Assembly (NCBI RefSeq): GCF_038433465.1
Contig: NZ_JAESVF010000001.1
Span: 248,001 to 312,000, forward strand
Source: Galbibacter sp038433465
GTDB lineage: Bacteria; Bacteroidota; Bacteroidia; Flavobacteriales; Flavobacteriaceae
DNA length: 64,000 nt
Direction of reading: 5' to 3'
Shown here: piece by piece, positions 20,601-28,545 of the stretch
Position numbering within the stretch: the stretch's first letter is position 1
Layout of the letters: every line of letters starts with the position of its first letter
Notes under the pieces: model-generated
What the model was told of the DNA's origin: nothing
The model's input: only the letters and a program-made list of their open reading frames with translations
Databases searched by the model: none
Position numbers and translations under genes: made by a program

Positions 20601-20927
20601 AAATTTAAATTCCATAGTTTTGAGCAACCTTTACAAACAGCCCCTATTAACACATTTATTAAACATGACTTTAATAATGATAACAAAGAAGAAGTGTTGG
20701 CTGCCGGAAATTACTTTGGGGTAAAACCCTTTCACGGTAGATTTGATGCTTTCCCTGGGGCTTTAATTATAAATGATACGACTACAAAACTAACTCCAGA
20801 ACTAGGTTTAAACTTATCAAACAAAGTAGTGACTAAATTAAACATTCTAAATTTTAACCATCAAAAATACCTTTTGGTAACCATTAATAATAATTCAGCA
20901 GAACTTTACCTTTTAAAAAACAATTGA
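17673..20927 (+). CDS. VCBS/FG-GAP repeat lipoprotein with ASPIC/UnbV domain (paralogue 3)
   Basis: Third paralogue, about 1084 residues. The frame is open further upstream, but ATG at 17673 is chosen because it gives a lipoprotein signal (ILTCCKKEG) and a normal 8-nt overlap with the preceding stop. Blades with DINNDNLPDIFF, DVNGDGLLDIYV, DYDLDGDLDIYL and DLDNDGDVDIVTNN flank an ASPIC/UnbV domain at about residues 498-585 (AIGTKVFAYQ ... VIVWPDK). A second propeller follows, with DLNGDGKDDIFFG and DFDNDGYLDVFVG. It is followed after 3 bp by the haloperoxidase-like gene, tying the cassette to that enzyme. Confidence 0.92.
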   Translation: MNRCYLYILTLFILTCCKKEGTLFYNPSEKETGISFKNTLTETNKLNILDYLYFYNGGGVAVGDINNDNLPDIFFSGNQVKNKLYLNKGNLKFEDISTSAGIEGNSSWNTGAVMGDVNGDGLLDIYVCAVVGINQFTGHNELYINNGDNTFTESAKAYGLDFKSFSTSAAFLDYDLDGDLDIYLLNHAVHTQESYGKASLRENRNYATGDKLLRNDNGKFIDVSEEAGIFGGVNGYGLGIAVSDFNQDGFPDIYVSNDFHEDDYYYINNGNGTFSESLKSHFGHISRFSMGSDVADLNHDGLPDIISLDMLPDNESVLKASAGDENVQMLQMRTEKLGYHYQYTRNMLQLNNENGNYSEIALMSGIAATDWSWSALFADFNEDGEQDLFISNGIPKRPNDLDYIKYISNEQIRKKLNNSKLIDQNAIDMMPSGNYHNFIFEGSKKIYFKDQSGKWISKDTLISGATALADLDNDGDVDIVTNNINQPATLYINKTNTNGSYLKLKFKHPKPNSFAIGTKVFAYQKGSLQYKELYTARGFQASSEPFIHFGFPTNTPVDSLVIVWPDKTFQTLKNIEVNQTLIISPNEKRNSFDYNSLKNKQSKLFKKVKGNLGIDFKHEEDDYIDFLRQKLIPYQISDRGPATAIGDLNGDGKDDIFFGSSKFKPSQLYIQTDTGFINNTNKLIKKDSILETVVACIEDFNNDGANDIFAGNAGGDFYGKSKPLNDIIYFKNDSSFTKQTLNTLFENTSVIKPFDFDNDGYLDVFVGSHTVSYDFGAIPNSCLLKNEDGKFEVVKNDALQKVGMVTDAIWSDFNNDGTKDLIIVGEWMPPKFFSNNNGKFKEVFPSEEKLNGLWRSITEFDMDDDGDNDYLLGNWGTNSKFNASKKYPMRMYYADFDNNKRTETLIATEKNGAYYTLANFDELSEQLVSLMRKKFPNYKSFAEKKIDEVFDKNLLNLATLFEVHTLESGWLENINGKFKFHSFEQPLQTAPINTFIKHDFNNDNKEEVLAAGNYFGVKPFHGRFDAFPGALIINDTTTKLTPELGLNLSNKVVTKLNILNFNHQKYLLVTINNNSAELYLLKNN

Positions 20928-20930
20928 TAA

Positions 20931-22271
20931 ATGAAACGTATTTCTCTATTCTTTTTAAGTATCCTATTAGTATGTATATCGGCATGCTCTAATAAAAAAG
21001 AATCCATAAAAGTTACTTCAGAAAACATGCATCAAGCCATCGACAAAGTTGTGGAAGTCATGATACATGATATATTTTCCCCTACAGTTTCGAGTCGCAT
21101 TTTTGTATATCCAAATATAGCTGCATATGAAATCATTGCATTAAATGATTCTAAATTCAATTCGCTCGCTGGCTCCCTAAATGGATTACAACCCATACCA
21201 CAACCTAAAGACAGTACAAATGTTAACTTTAACGTGAGTGCACTTATTGCGCACTTAGAATTAAGTAAGGCGCTCATTTTTTCTGAAGATAGAATTGAAG
21301 CATATCAAGACAGCCTATACCATAATTGGAAAAAAACGAACAAAGAGGAATTCGAAAAATCTGAAGCGTATGCTATGGAAGTAGTTTCCCATATAAAAAA
21401 ATGGATGAATAAAGATAACTACAAGCAAACCCGAACAATGCCTAAATTTACAGTAAACACTGACAATCCAGCACGTTGGCAACCTACCCCACCTTCATAC
21501 ATGGACGGAATTGAACCGCATTGGATGAAAATTAGAACTCTTGTGATAGATTCGTCTGCGCAGTTTAAACCAATACCCCCTCCAACTTTTTCCTTAGAAA
21601 AGGATAGTCAGTTTTATAAAGAAGTCATGGAAGTATACGAAGTTCGTAATGATATGACGAAGAAAGGAGACGAATCTGAAGAAATTGCTATAGCACAATT
21701 TTGGGACTGTAACCCATATGTATCTGTAACCAAAGGACACTTAATGTTTGCAACTAAAAAAATAACCCCTGGAGCCCATTGGATTGGCATCACCAAAATT
21801 GCATGTAGAAAAACAAATGCAAGTTATAATGAAACAATTTTTGCCTATACCAAAACTTCCATTTCTATATTTGATGCCTTTATAAGTTGTTGGGACGAAA
21901 AATATAGAAGTAATCTTATCCGTCCAGAAACAGTAATAAACCAATATATTGACGAAAATTGGAAACCTGTTTTACAAACACCTCCATTTCCAGAATATAC
22001 CAGCGGGCACTCTGTTGTATCGGGAGCTGCTGCAAAAACTTTAACCTCAATTTTTGGCGATAATTTTTATTTTGACGATGATACCGAAACTCCTTACGGA
22101 ATACCCATCCGTTCATTTAAATCTTTTAATGATGCTTCTAGTGAAGCTGCTATGAGTAGGTTGTATGGCGGAATTCATTACAGAGCCGCTATCGACGAAG
22201 GATTAAAACAAGGGCGTTCCTTGGGAGATTTTGTAATAAACAAACTATCTAATATGCGTTCAGATAAATAA
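20931..22271 (+). CDS. Vanadium-dependent haloperoxidase/PAP2-superfamily lipoprotein
   Basis: Predicted exported lipoprotein of 446 residues, lipobox ISAC (Cys19). The vanadate/phosphate pocket pattern of the haloperoxidase-PAP2 superfamily is complete: Lys324 and Arg331 (K-x6-RP), Ser358-Gly359-His360 (SGH), and Arg410 with His416 (SR-x5-H). The spacing between residues matches the vanadium haloperoxidase motif. It could oxidise halides or act as an acid phosphatase; the sequence does not decide which. It lies 3 bp after the third VCBS gene, so it is probably co-transcribed. A conserved upstream helical region (about 40-300) is typical of the long haloperoxidase-like members and not of small PAP2 phosphatases. 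Confidence 0.88.
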   Translation: MKRISLFFLSILLVCISACSNKKESIKVTSENMHQAIDKVVEVMIHDIFSPTVSSRIFVYPNIAAYEIIALNDSKFNSLAGSLNGLQPIPQPKDSTNVNFNVSALIAHLELSKALIFSEDRIEAYQDSLYHNWKKTNKEEFEKSEAYAMEVVSHIKKWMNKDNYKQTRTMPKFTVNTDNPARWQPTPPSYMDGIEPHWMKIRTLVIDSSAQFKPIPPPTFSLEKDSQFYKEVMEVYEVRNDMTKKGDESEEIAIAQFWDCNPYVSVTKGHLMFATKKITPGAHWIGITKIACRKTNASYNETIFAYTKTSISIFDAFISCWDEKYRSNLIRPETVINQYIDENWKPVLQTPPFPEYTSGHSVVSGAAAKTLTSIFGDNFYFDDDTETPYGIPIRSFKSFNDASSEAAMSRLYGGIHYRAAIDEGLKQGRSLGDFVINKLSNMRSDK

Positions 22272-22330
22272 TATTCCATTTTAACAATTCACTTTAAATA
22301 GGTTTATTAATTTTAAATAATTACTTATAA

Positions 22331-23224
22331 ATGAAAAGACTAATCAGCCTCTTTATTCTTATAACTGTATGTATACTCGGTTGGTATTTTTTCCTTAAAC
22401 AGAGCGACTATATTTACCGTTTTAAAGTAAAAACAAGTCCTGCTACCATTTTTTATAGTATTTCAAATTGGCAAAAAACAAACGATTCTATACAAACAAC
22501 CACCATAGATAGTACGCTTTACACCTCTATCTCACAAAAATTAGATTATAATAACAATAATTATACTTTGTTTTGGGATATACAAGCTATTAATGATTCT
22601 GTCACCAAAGTAAATCTGGGAATAAAACAACCGGCCAAGAGTGCTTTTAATAGGTTTTCAGCTCCTTTTTTCAATACGGAATTTAAAAAAACTTCAAAAG
22701 AAATAGCTCTCAATTTTATACGTAAGTTAGAATTAAATCTTTCAACTTTTAAAGTAAAAGTAGTTGGCGAAAGCGATTCTCCTTCTAAAGAATGTGCCTG
22801 TGTCAATGCTAAAACTACTCTTGAAAATAAAGCGCAACACATGATGCGAAACTACAATTATATAGCAGATTTTGTTCATGAAAACCAATTGCAACCCGAC
22901 GGAAGACCTATGGTGATTATTAATCAATTTAATAAAGAAAAAAACACCATCGATATGGATTTTTGTTTTCCTTTTAAAGGTGCAGAGAAACTACCTCAAA
23001 ACCCAGATATTTTTTACAGAAAATTAGAAGCCATTCCTGCAATAAAAGCAGATTTTAATGGCAACTATATGTACTCACATCATGCTTGGTTTCAAATTTA
23101 TGATTATGCTGAAAATAACGCTATCAACCTAAAACAAAGCGTTATTGAAAAATTTCATAACAATCCTAATTTTGGAGGCAATGCTTTACATTGGAAAACT
23201 GAAGTTTATATCCCAATACAATAA
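22331..23224 (+). CDS. Membrane-anchored SRPBCC/GyrI-like effector-binding protein
   Basis: Protein of 297 residues with an N-terminal membrane anchor (about residues 4-21). Residues about 25-140 look like an SRPBCC/polyketide-cyclase-type fold. Residues about 160-297 look like a GyrI/AraC effector-binding domain (MVIINQF, MDFCFPF, AWFQIYDYAENN, TEVYIPIQ). Such domains bind small hydrophobic ligands, and no DNA-binding domain is present. It follows the haloperoxidase gene with a 59-bp gap and may be the last gene of that operon. A ligand-sensing or ligand-sequestering role is inference; no enzyme motif is visible. Confidence 0.65.
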   Translation: MKRLISLFILITVCILGWYFFLKQSDYIYRFKVKTSPATIFYSISNWQKTNDSIQTTTIDSTLYTSISQKLDYNNNNYTLFWDIQAINDSVTKVNLGIKQPAKSAFNRFSAPFFNTEFKKTSKEIALNFIRKLELNLSTFKVKVVGESDSPSKECACVNAKTTLENKAQHMMRNYNYIADFVHENQLQPDGRPMVIINQFNKEKNTIDMDFCFPFKGAEKLPQNPDIFYRKLEAIPAIKADFNGNYMYSHHAWFQIYDYAENNAINLKQSVIEKFHNNPNFGGNALHWKTEVYIPIQ

Positions 23225-23243
23225 AAACTATTTATAAACTAAA

Positions 23244-23378
23244 AAAAGCTGTTTTAAAAGTATTTTTAAAAACGTCATTCCAAATTTATTTCAGAATCTC
23301 ACCAAATTAGCTTTTAGCAAGATGAGAAACTGAGCTTGACTCAGTTTGACGAAAAATTAAACTTTTAAGACAGCTTTT
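23244..23378. repeat. Long imperfect palindromic intergenic repeat
   Basis: Outer arms 23244-23261 and 23361-23378 are complementary at 17 of 18 positions (AAAAGCTGTTTTAAAAGT). Inner arms CGTCA (23273) and TGACG (23347) enclose a CATTCC...GAATCTC / GATGAGAAACTGAG segment. It lies between two convergent genes. The inner CGTCATTCC...AATCTCA core resembles dispersed palindromic repeats I recall from other Flavobacteriaceae. It may serve as a bidirectional terminator. Confidence 0.7.
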
Positions 23379-23381
23379 CTT

Positions 23382-24401
23382 TTAAATCGTAGACTCTCTT
23401 TTTACTAAAGTAGATTTTATAATCTCAGTTTCGTATGGGCGCGACTCAAAATCGTCTTCTTCCAAACGCTTTATCAGTAAATCGACCGCCTTCTCTCCTA
23501 TTTCTTCTCCATGCTGACTTACGGTGGTTAATGACGGACTACTACTGATAGAGATAATTCCGTCAGTAAAACCAATAACTGAAACATCTTTTGGTGCTGA
23601 TTTCCCCATTTTTTGAGCAATCTTCATGGCAGAAACCGCAAAAAATTCGGTTACTCCAAACACTGCATCAACCTCATGGTTTTTAAACAATTCTTCAACA
23701 GGTTCAAATCCGCTATAAAAATCTTCTACCTTAACAATTAAGTTCTCATCAACTTCAATACCTGCATCGGTAAGTGCCTTTTTGTAGCCTTCGGTTCTCA
23801 ACTTTCCAACGCTCATATAATCTGGCATTGTAATTAAAGCAATACGTTTGCGTCCGCTTTCAATTAAATACTGAACAGCACTATAGGCACCATGAAAATC
23901 ATCGATAATTACTTTATCGCAATTTACTTGTTCGGTAACTCTATCAATCATTACCACAGGCATTCCTTGATTGATAACTTCATTTATATGATGAAAATCT
24001 TGCTTCTTTTCGGTATCTTTAGAAAGCGACATGATAAAACCGTCGATACTTCCGTTTGCCAACATTTGCATATTGATAACTTCCTTGTCGAAAGATTCAT
24101 TAGAAATACAAACAATAACATTATATCCTTTTGCAGTTGCCAAACGCTCCACTCCTGTAATAACAGAAGAGAAAAAATAATGTACAATTTCTGGAAGGAT
24201 AATTCCGATGTTTTTTGTTTTCTGATTTTTTAAACTTAACGCAATATTGTTAGGTTTATAATGATGCTCTTTGGCAAAAGCCTGAATAATTTCTTTTGTT
24301 TTTTCACTAATTTCTGGACTGTCTTTTAATGCTTTTGATACTGTAGAAATTGAAACATTAAATCTTCTCGAAATTTCTTTAAGCGTTATTTTTTGCTTCA
24401 T
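23382..24401 (-). CDS. LacI-family transcriptional regulator
   Basis: Repressor-type regulator of about 340 residues. The N-terminal LacI HTH is clear (TLKEISRRFNVSISTVSKALKDSP, residues about 5-27). A periplasmic-binding-protein-like effector domain follows (NIGIILPEIVHYFFSSVITGVE ... VIGFTDGIISISSSPSLTTVSQ). The upstream in-frame ATG at 24431 would add ten residues before the conserved MKQKITLKEI start, so 24401 is used. Family members usually sense sugars and control catabolic genes. The target is not evident. It lies 119 bp downstream of a LuxE-like gene on the same strand and is convergent with the haloperoxidase operon. Confidence 0.92.
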   Translation of the reverse strand: MKQKITLKEISRRFNVSISTVSKALKDSPEISEKTKEIIQAFAKEHHYKPNNIALSLKNQKTKNIGIILPEIVHYFFSSVITGVERLATAKGYNVIVCISNESFDKEVINMQMLANGSIDGFIMSLSKDTEKKQDFHHINEVINQGMPVVMIDRVTEQVNCDKVIIDDFHGAYSAVQYLIESGRKRIALITMPDYMSVGKLRTEGYKKALTDAGIEVDENLIVKVEDFYSGFEPVEELFKNHEVDAVFGVTEFFAVSAMKIAQKMGKSAPKDVSVIGFTDGIISISSSPSLTTVSQHGEEIGEKAVDLLIKRLEEDDFESRPYETEIIKSTLVKRESTI

Positions 24402-24520
24402 AATATATCCTTCCTTTTTAGCTAAATTCAAAATTACGCTTTTTCAACGAAATGGGAGTTTTTATTTCGCTAAGTAGCTTTTAAAATAGCATTATCAACA
24501 ATATTTTATTTTGAAATAAT

Positions 24521-25495
24521 TTAGAGCACCATCAAATTACAACCGCGAATATCGGAATGGTCAAAACGCCCAATAACTTCAAACTGATTGCCTTGTTTTC
24601 GTCCGAGGTCTTGCGTAGCAATAAAAGAGCATGAATTGATATTGGCTAAGTCGATTACATTTATACCGCCCGACTTTCCGTCTTCAAAAATGGTAAGCGC
24701 ATCTTCTGGATCGCGAATGATAATATCCATCCATGGAGGACATTCAAAAACGCCATCGCCTTTGGAGTATCCTTGCGACAAAAGCTCTGTCATACCGTAT
24801 TCTGAATGAATTTTAGAAACTCCAAAACCTTCTGCCAAAACCGAATGCAACTCGGCACGAATCATCTCTTTTCGACGGCCTTTCATGCCCCCAGTTTCCA
24901 TTACAATTGTGTTTTTCAAATTGAAACTATACGCTTCAACAAGGTCTAACAAAGCAAAAGAAACCCCTATCAACAATACTTTTTTACCTTGCGTATCTAA
25001 TGTTTTTAGGTGCTGTGCCAATTCATCTATATTATGAAGATAAAAACCACTTTCGGGAGCTTCAGACTGCTCAATCATATCATTCACCATATAAATAAGC
25101 GAAGAGCCTGTCCGCTCTAAATAAGCGGGTAAAAGTGCTAAAACTGTATAGTCTTTTATATTTCCGTAGAAATGAGTAAAACCTTTTCTAAAACTCTCTT
25201 CGTACACTTTTAAATCGGTTACCAAATGCTTACTAGTTAAACTTCCTGTAGTACCACTACTGGTAAAAGTAATTTCTGGCGTATTTGCTGTACTTAAAAC
25301 CTCATGAGATTTAAAAAATTGAATAGGTAAAAAAGGGATTTCGGTAACCAAGTTTACAGATTCTGGTGTTCTATTTAGATGATTACAGAACTCTCGATAA
25401 ACTTTATTGTTTGCATATTGATATTGAAAAACTGCAAGTGCAACTTGATTAAAGTTGGTTGATGAAGATATATTAAACACAGTTTCTGTATGCAT
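24521..25495 (-). CDS. LuxE/PaaK-type acyl-protein synthetase-like enzyme
   Basis: Protein of 324 residues resembling the acyl-protein synthetase (LuxE) family within the adenylate-forming superfamily. The phosphate-binding loop ITFTSSGTTGS is at about residues 76-86, the central METGGMKGRRKEM block and the HSEYGMTELLSQGY adenylation motif follow, and a C-terminal QDLGRKQG...IGRFDHSDIRGCNL segment closes the domain. LuxE activates fatty acids, but this protein has no luxC/D/A/B neighbours, so bioluminescence is unlikely. Bacteroidetes carry many such stand-alone copies of unknown substrate. It is preceded by the terminator of the TonB receptor gene. Confidence 0.8.
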   Translation of the reverse strand: MHTETVFNISSSTNFNQVALAVFQYQYANNKVYREFCNHLNRTPESVNLVTEIPFLPIQFFKSHEVLSTANTPEITFTSSGTTGSLTSKHLVTDLKVYEESFRKGFTHFYGNIKDYTVLALLPAYLERTGSSLIYMVNDMIEQSEAPESGFYLHNIDELAQHLKTLDTQGKKVLLIGVSFALLDLVEAYSFNLKNTIVMETGGMKGRRKEMIRAELHSVLAEGFGVSKIHSEYGMTELLSQGYSKGDGVFECPPWMDIIIRDPEDALTIFEDGKSGGINVIDLANINSCSFIATQDLGRKQGNQFEVIGRFDHSDIRGCNLMVL

Positions 25496-25557
25496 ACTTA
25501 AAATTTATCTATGCAAAAGTAAGCTATCCTTAAAAGCTAATAAAACTTATAGGACAT

Positions 25558-25590
25558 AAAAAAACCACCCCGCAAAAAGCGAGGTGGTTT
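25558..25590 (-). terminator. Rho-independent terminator of TonB receptor gene
   Basis: Read on the minus strand: AAACCACC-T-CGC / GCG-G-GGTGGTTT with a TTTTT loop and a following T-rich tail, just after the receptor stop at 25614. Confidence 0.88.
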
Positions 25591-25613
25591 GAAAATATAT
25601 TTTAAAGCTAATT

Positions 25614-28439
25614 TTAAAAACTCAAACTATATCCTAAAGAAAGTGACATTCCAGGTTCTCTGTATGAGAAGTTTTGATCCATCGCTCCATATGACTCGTA
25701 AAAACTTTGTCTTTTAGCATCTAAAATGTTATCCATTTTAAAACTTATCTTAGAGTTTTTCTCTTTTCCAAAAGCTTTAGCTAAGTTAAAATTTAAACTA
25801 TTAAATGGCTGTGTAAACACATCTGGATTCTGACCAAAACCAACTACTTCTAACGTTTTACCTTGTACATTGTAAAAAACTCCAGTCTCAAAACCACTCT
25901 CGCGATTGTTATAACTCAACCCAGCGTTAATTAAAAATGGTGATTGTCCTTGAAGTGTACGTTTATCGTCTATTGTTTCTCCATCTCTGGCAAATATAAC
26001 TCTAGAATCATACTCTTGACCTTCTCCTTTTGCCATTTCAATCTCAGAATCAATTACAGAAACATTCAGGTTAATACTCAAATTTGATAACCCTTCAGAA
26101 ATAAAACCGAAATTTTTTCTTGCTTCTAATTCAATACCTAAAACTTCTGCTTCTGGAGAGTTTCTCGGTGTAAATTGATTTGGAGCCGTAATATCATAAG
26201 CTACAATTTCTATAGGATTTTTAAACTTCTTATAAAAACTACTTATTGCAAACATTTGTGCTTGGTCTCCAAAAATTTCGAATCTAAAATCGAAATTATC
26301 AATATATGTAGGCTGCAAATCGATGTTTCCTAAAAAGATTACTCCTGTTAATAAATCTGCAATTTGTACTACAGATAATTCCTTAAAACTTGGTCTTGCA
26401 GTAGTTCTAGAATAAGAAGCTCTAAAGTTTTTACCTTCTTTAAACTCATAAATTAAGTTTGCTGAAGGGAAGAAATCTAACTCTTCAATTGTTTTTTCAT
26501 TATCGTAAACTTCTGTCCCTGTATTGTTTTGTCCAGTAAAGAAAGTTGTAAAATACTCTGCTCTTAATCCTAAAATAGCTCTAAATTTTTCAGCAAATTT
26601 AAACTCATTAGACACATAAGCTGCGGCTGTATTTTGATTAGAATCAAAAGTATTTGCTGGCTGATAATTACCTCTAATATACGAACCAGAATTATTCTCT
26701 GGTGTCCAAATATTGTCTGGAGCTAAAATCGCATCTGGATCTCCATTTAAACTTGATGTATTAAAGTCGAAAAATGCAATATTATAGTTATTAATAGAGT
26801 AATCTCTTTGCTTATAACTATAAAGTCCTCCAAATTTAAGTATTGATTTATTGTCGAATAAATTGTAATTCTTTGTGAAATCTAATTTCCCTACAGCATT
26901 AACCTCTTCAAGGTTTCTCCACAACCTATTTGGAAATCCAGCGTCTGAACTTATACTGTAACCATCTGGCTGTACAATAAATGTAGTTAATCGAACATCT
27001 TTGTCGTTAACTTTACTTAAAGTAGGAGCCACACTCCACTCTGTAATAAAAGATGCATCTTGTGAGGTATGCTTCCCTGATAGTAATAAATTACTAACCG
27101 ATCTTTGTGTATATTCCAAGTTGTCTTTAACTACATCAATTGCATTTGAAATTTCAGTTCTTTGGTCAAAAACTGCAGCTCTTTTTTCTCCATTTTGAAT
27201 ATGAAGCAAATTTAAGCGGTATTTTGAACGCTTCGTTTTGAAAGACAATCCTGCTAAAGCCGATGCAAGTACATTATTTTTACCTAAATCTCCACGTTGT
27301 CTTCTATCAAAACGTAATTCGTAAATATCACTTTCAGGGTTTTTTTGATAAATCCCGTTTTCGAAACCTTCGTAAAACTCTGTTTCATTTTTATAATCTA
27401 AAGAAGCAATCACTCCTAATTTATTTTCACCAATATCAAATTGGTTTCCATAACTAAAACCTAAGCTAAAATCTGGCATCGAAGTTTTTTCTTGTGCTGC
27501 CATATTTGGATCAAGTCTACGAGTAAAATCATCTAAAACACTATTGTTTGCTTGATCTGAAGGACTTGGAATATTTGCATTTTCAGAAAATGGCAAATCT
27601 CTTGTTCCATCATCAAACCCTAAAAAGTCTGTAGCTCCTCCATCATAAGACAAATAGTTGCTTTTAAAATGCATACTTGGTGTATACCCTACAGATGCAG
27701 AAAAAGACATTTGCTTTTGAGTTGGAAAATCTTTAGTAATAATATCTACAACTCCTCCTGTAAAATCTGCAGGTAAATCGGCTGAAGCAGATTTTAAAAC
27801 GATTATATTTTCCAAGATGTTTGTTGGAAAAATATCCATTTGCAACGTGTTCTTATCTGGGTCTAAACCTGGCACATCCATTCCGTTAAGAATAGACTTG
27901 GTATAACGATCTCCTAATCCTCTCACGTAAACATATTTCCCTTCTTGAACTGACACCCCTGGAACACGTTTAATAGCAGAAGCGATATTACTAGCTCCAG
28001 TTTTTTTAATTCCTTCCAAAGATAATCCGTCCATTAAAGTCACAGAATTCTTTTGTAGGTTTAACACAGAGGTTTCAGTGTTTTTACGAACAGTTGTAGT
28101 TACTACTACTTCATCTAACACTGCTGATGATGGTTGTAATGTAACATTAAGTTCTACCGTTTTTCCTTCCTCTACTACAACATCTGTTATTTCTTGAGAA
28201 GTATATCCAATAAACGAAAATACGACGGTATAGGTTCCTGCATTTACATCTAAAGAGTAAGCACCCTCAAAATCTGTGGTAGTACCTTTACTTTCTCCTT
28301 TAATTGAAATATTAGCAAAAGGAAGTACATCATTAAATTCTCCGTCCATAACCTTACCCTTTACAACTCCTTGCTGCGAAAAAGCCATTTGAGAAAAGGC
28401 CAAGGTAAGTACTACAAATGATAAAAAGTTTTTAAGCAT
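25614..28439 (-). CDS. TonB-dependent outer membrane receptor
   Basis: Outer-membrane active transporter of 941 residues. It has a signal peptide ending AFSQQG, a carboxypeptidase-regulatory-like domain (about 25-108; GVVKGKVMDG ... TTDFEGAYSLDV), a plug (about 115-235; NIASAIKRVPGVSVQEG, YVRGLGDRYT, LNGMDVPG) and a beta-barrel ending LGYSLSF. It lacks the SusC-specific motifs and has no SusD partner. The gene lies downstream of the large repeat lipoprotein on the same strand, with a hairpin between them, and close to a PhoB/PhoR-like pair. Uptake of phosphate or phosphorylated compounds is a possibility from context only. Confidence 0.93.
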   Translation of the reverse strand: MLKNFLSFVVLTLAFSQMAFSQQGVVKGKVMDGEFNDVLPFANISIKGESKGTTTDFEGAYSLDVNAGTYTVVFSFIGYTSQEITDVVVEEGKTVELNVTLQPSSAVLDEVVVTTTVRKNTETSVLNLQKNSVTLMDGLSLEGIKKTGASNIASAIKRVPGVSVQEGKYVYVRGLGDRYTKSILNGMDVPGLDPDKNTLQMDIFPTNILENIIVLKSASADLPADFTGGVVDIITKDFPTQKQMSFSASVGYTPSMHFKSNYLSYDGGATDFLGFDDGTRDLPFSENANIPSPSDQANNSVLDDFTRRLDPNMAAQEKTSMPDFSLGFSYGNQFDIGENKLGVIASLDYKNETEFYEGFENGIYQKNPESDIYELRFDRRQRGDLGKNNVLASALAGLSFKTKRSKYRLNLLHIQNGEKRAAVFDQRTEISNAIDVVKDNLEYTQRSVSNLLLSGKHTSQDASFITEWSVAPTLSKVNDKDVRLTTFIVQPDGYSISSDAGFPNRLWRNLEEVNAVGKLDFTKNYNLFDNKSILKFGGLYSYKQRDYSINNYNIAFFDFNTSSLNGDPDAILAPDNIWTPENNSGSYIRGNYQPANTFDSNQNTAAAYVSNEFKFAEKFRAILGLRAEYFTTFFTGQNNTGTEVYDNEKTIEELDFFPSANLIYEFKEGKNFRASYSRTTARPSFKELSVVQIADLLTGVIFLGNIDLQPTYIDNFDFRFEIFGDQAQMFAISSFYKKFKNPIEIVAYDITAPNQFTPRNSPEAEVLGIELEARKNFGFISEGLSNLSINLNVSVIDSEIEMAKGEGQEYDSRVIFARDGETIDDKRTLQGQSPFLINAGLSYNNRESGFETGVFYNVQGKTLEVVGFGQNPDVFTQPFNSLNFNLAKAFGKEKNSKISFKMDNILDAKRQSFYESYGAMDQNFSYREPGMSLSLGYSLSF

Positions 28440-28474
28440 TATTACTTAATTTATATATTTAGTTTTAATTCCGT

Positions 28475-28518
28475 AAAATGTCCAAAGTCTAAAATAAAAG
28501 AAGACTTTGGACATTTTT
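28475..28518 (-). terminator. Long hairpin between lipoprotein and TonB receptor genes
   Basis: Perfect 16-bp inverted repeat AAAATGTCCAAAGTCT with an 11-nt loop. Only four T residues follow on the minus strand, so it may terminate partially or protect the upstream mRNA end and set a ratio between the two products. T-rich in both directions. Confidence 0.7.
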
Positions 28519-28545
28519 ATAAAGTAGTTTTAATTGTATTTGAGA

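Noticed and set aside
24521..25495. Bioluminescence operon
   Set aside because: No luciferase, reductase or transferase genes lie nearby.
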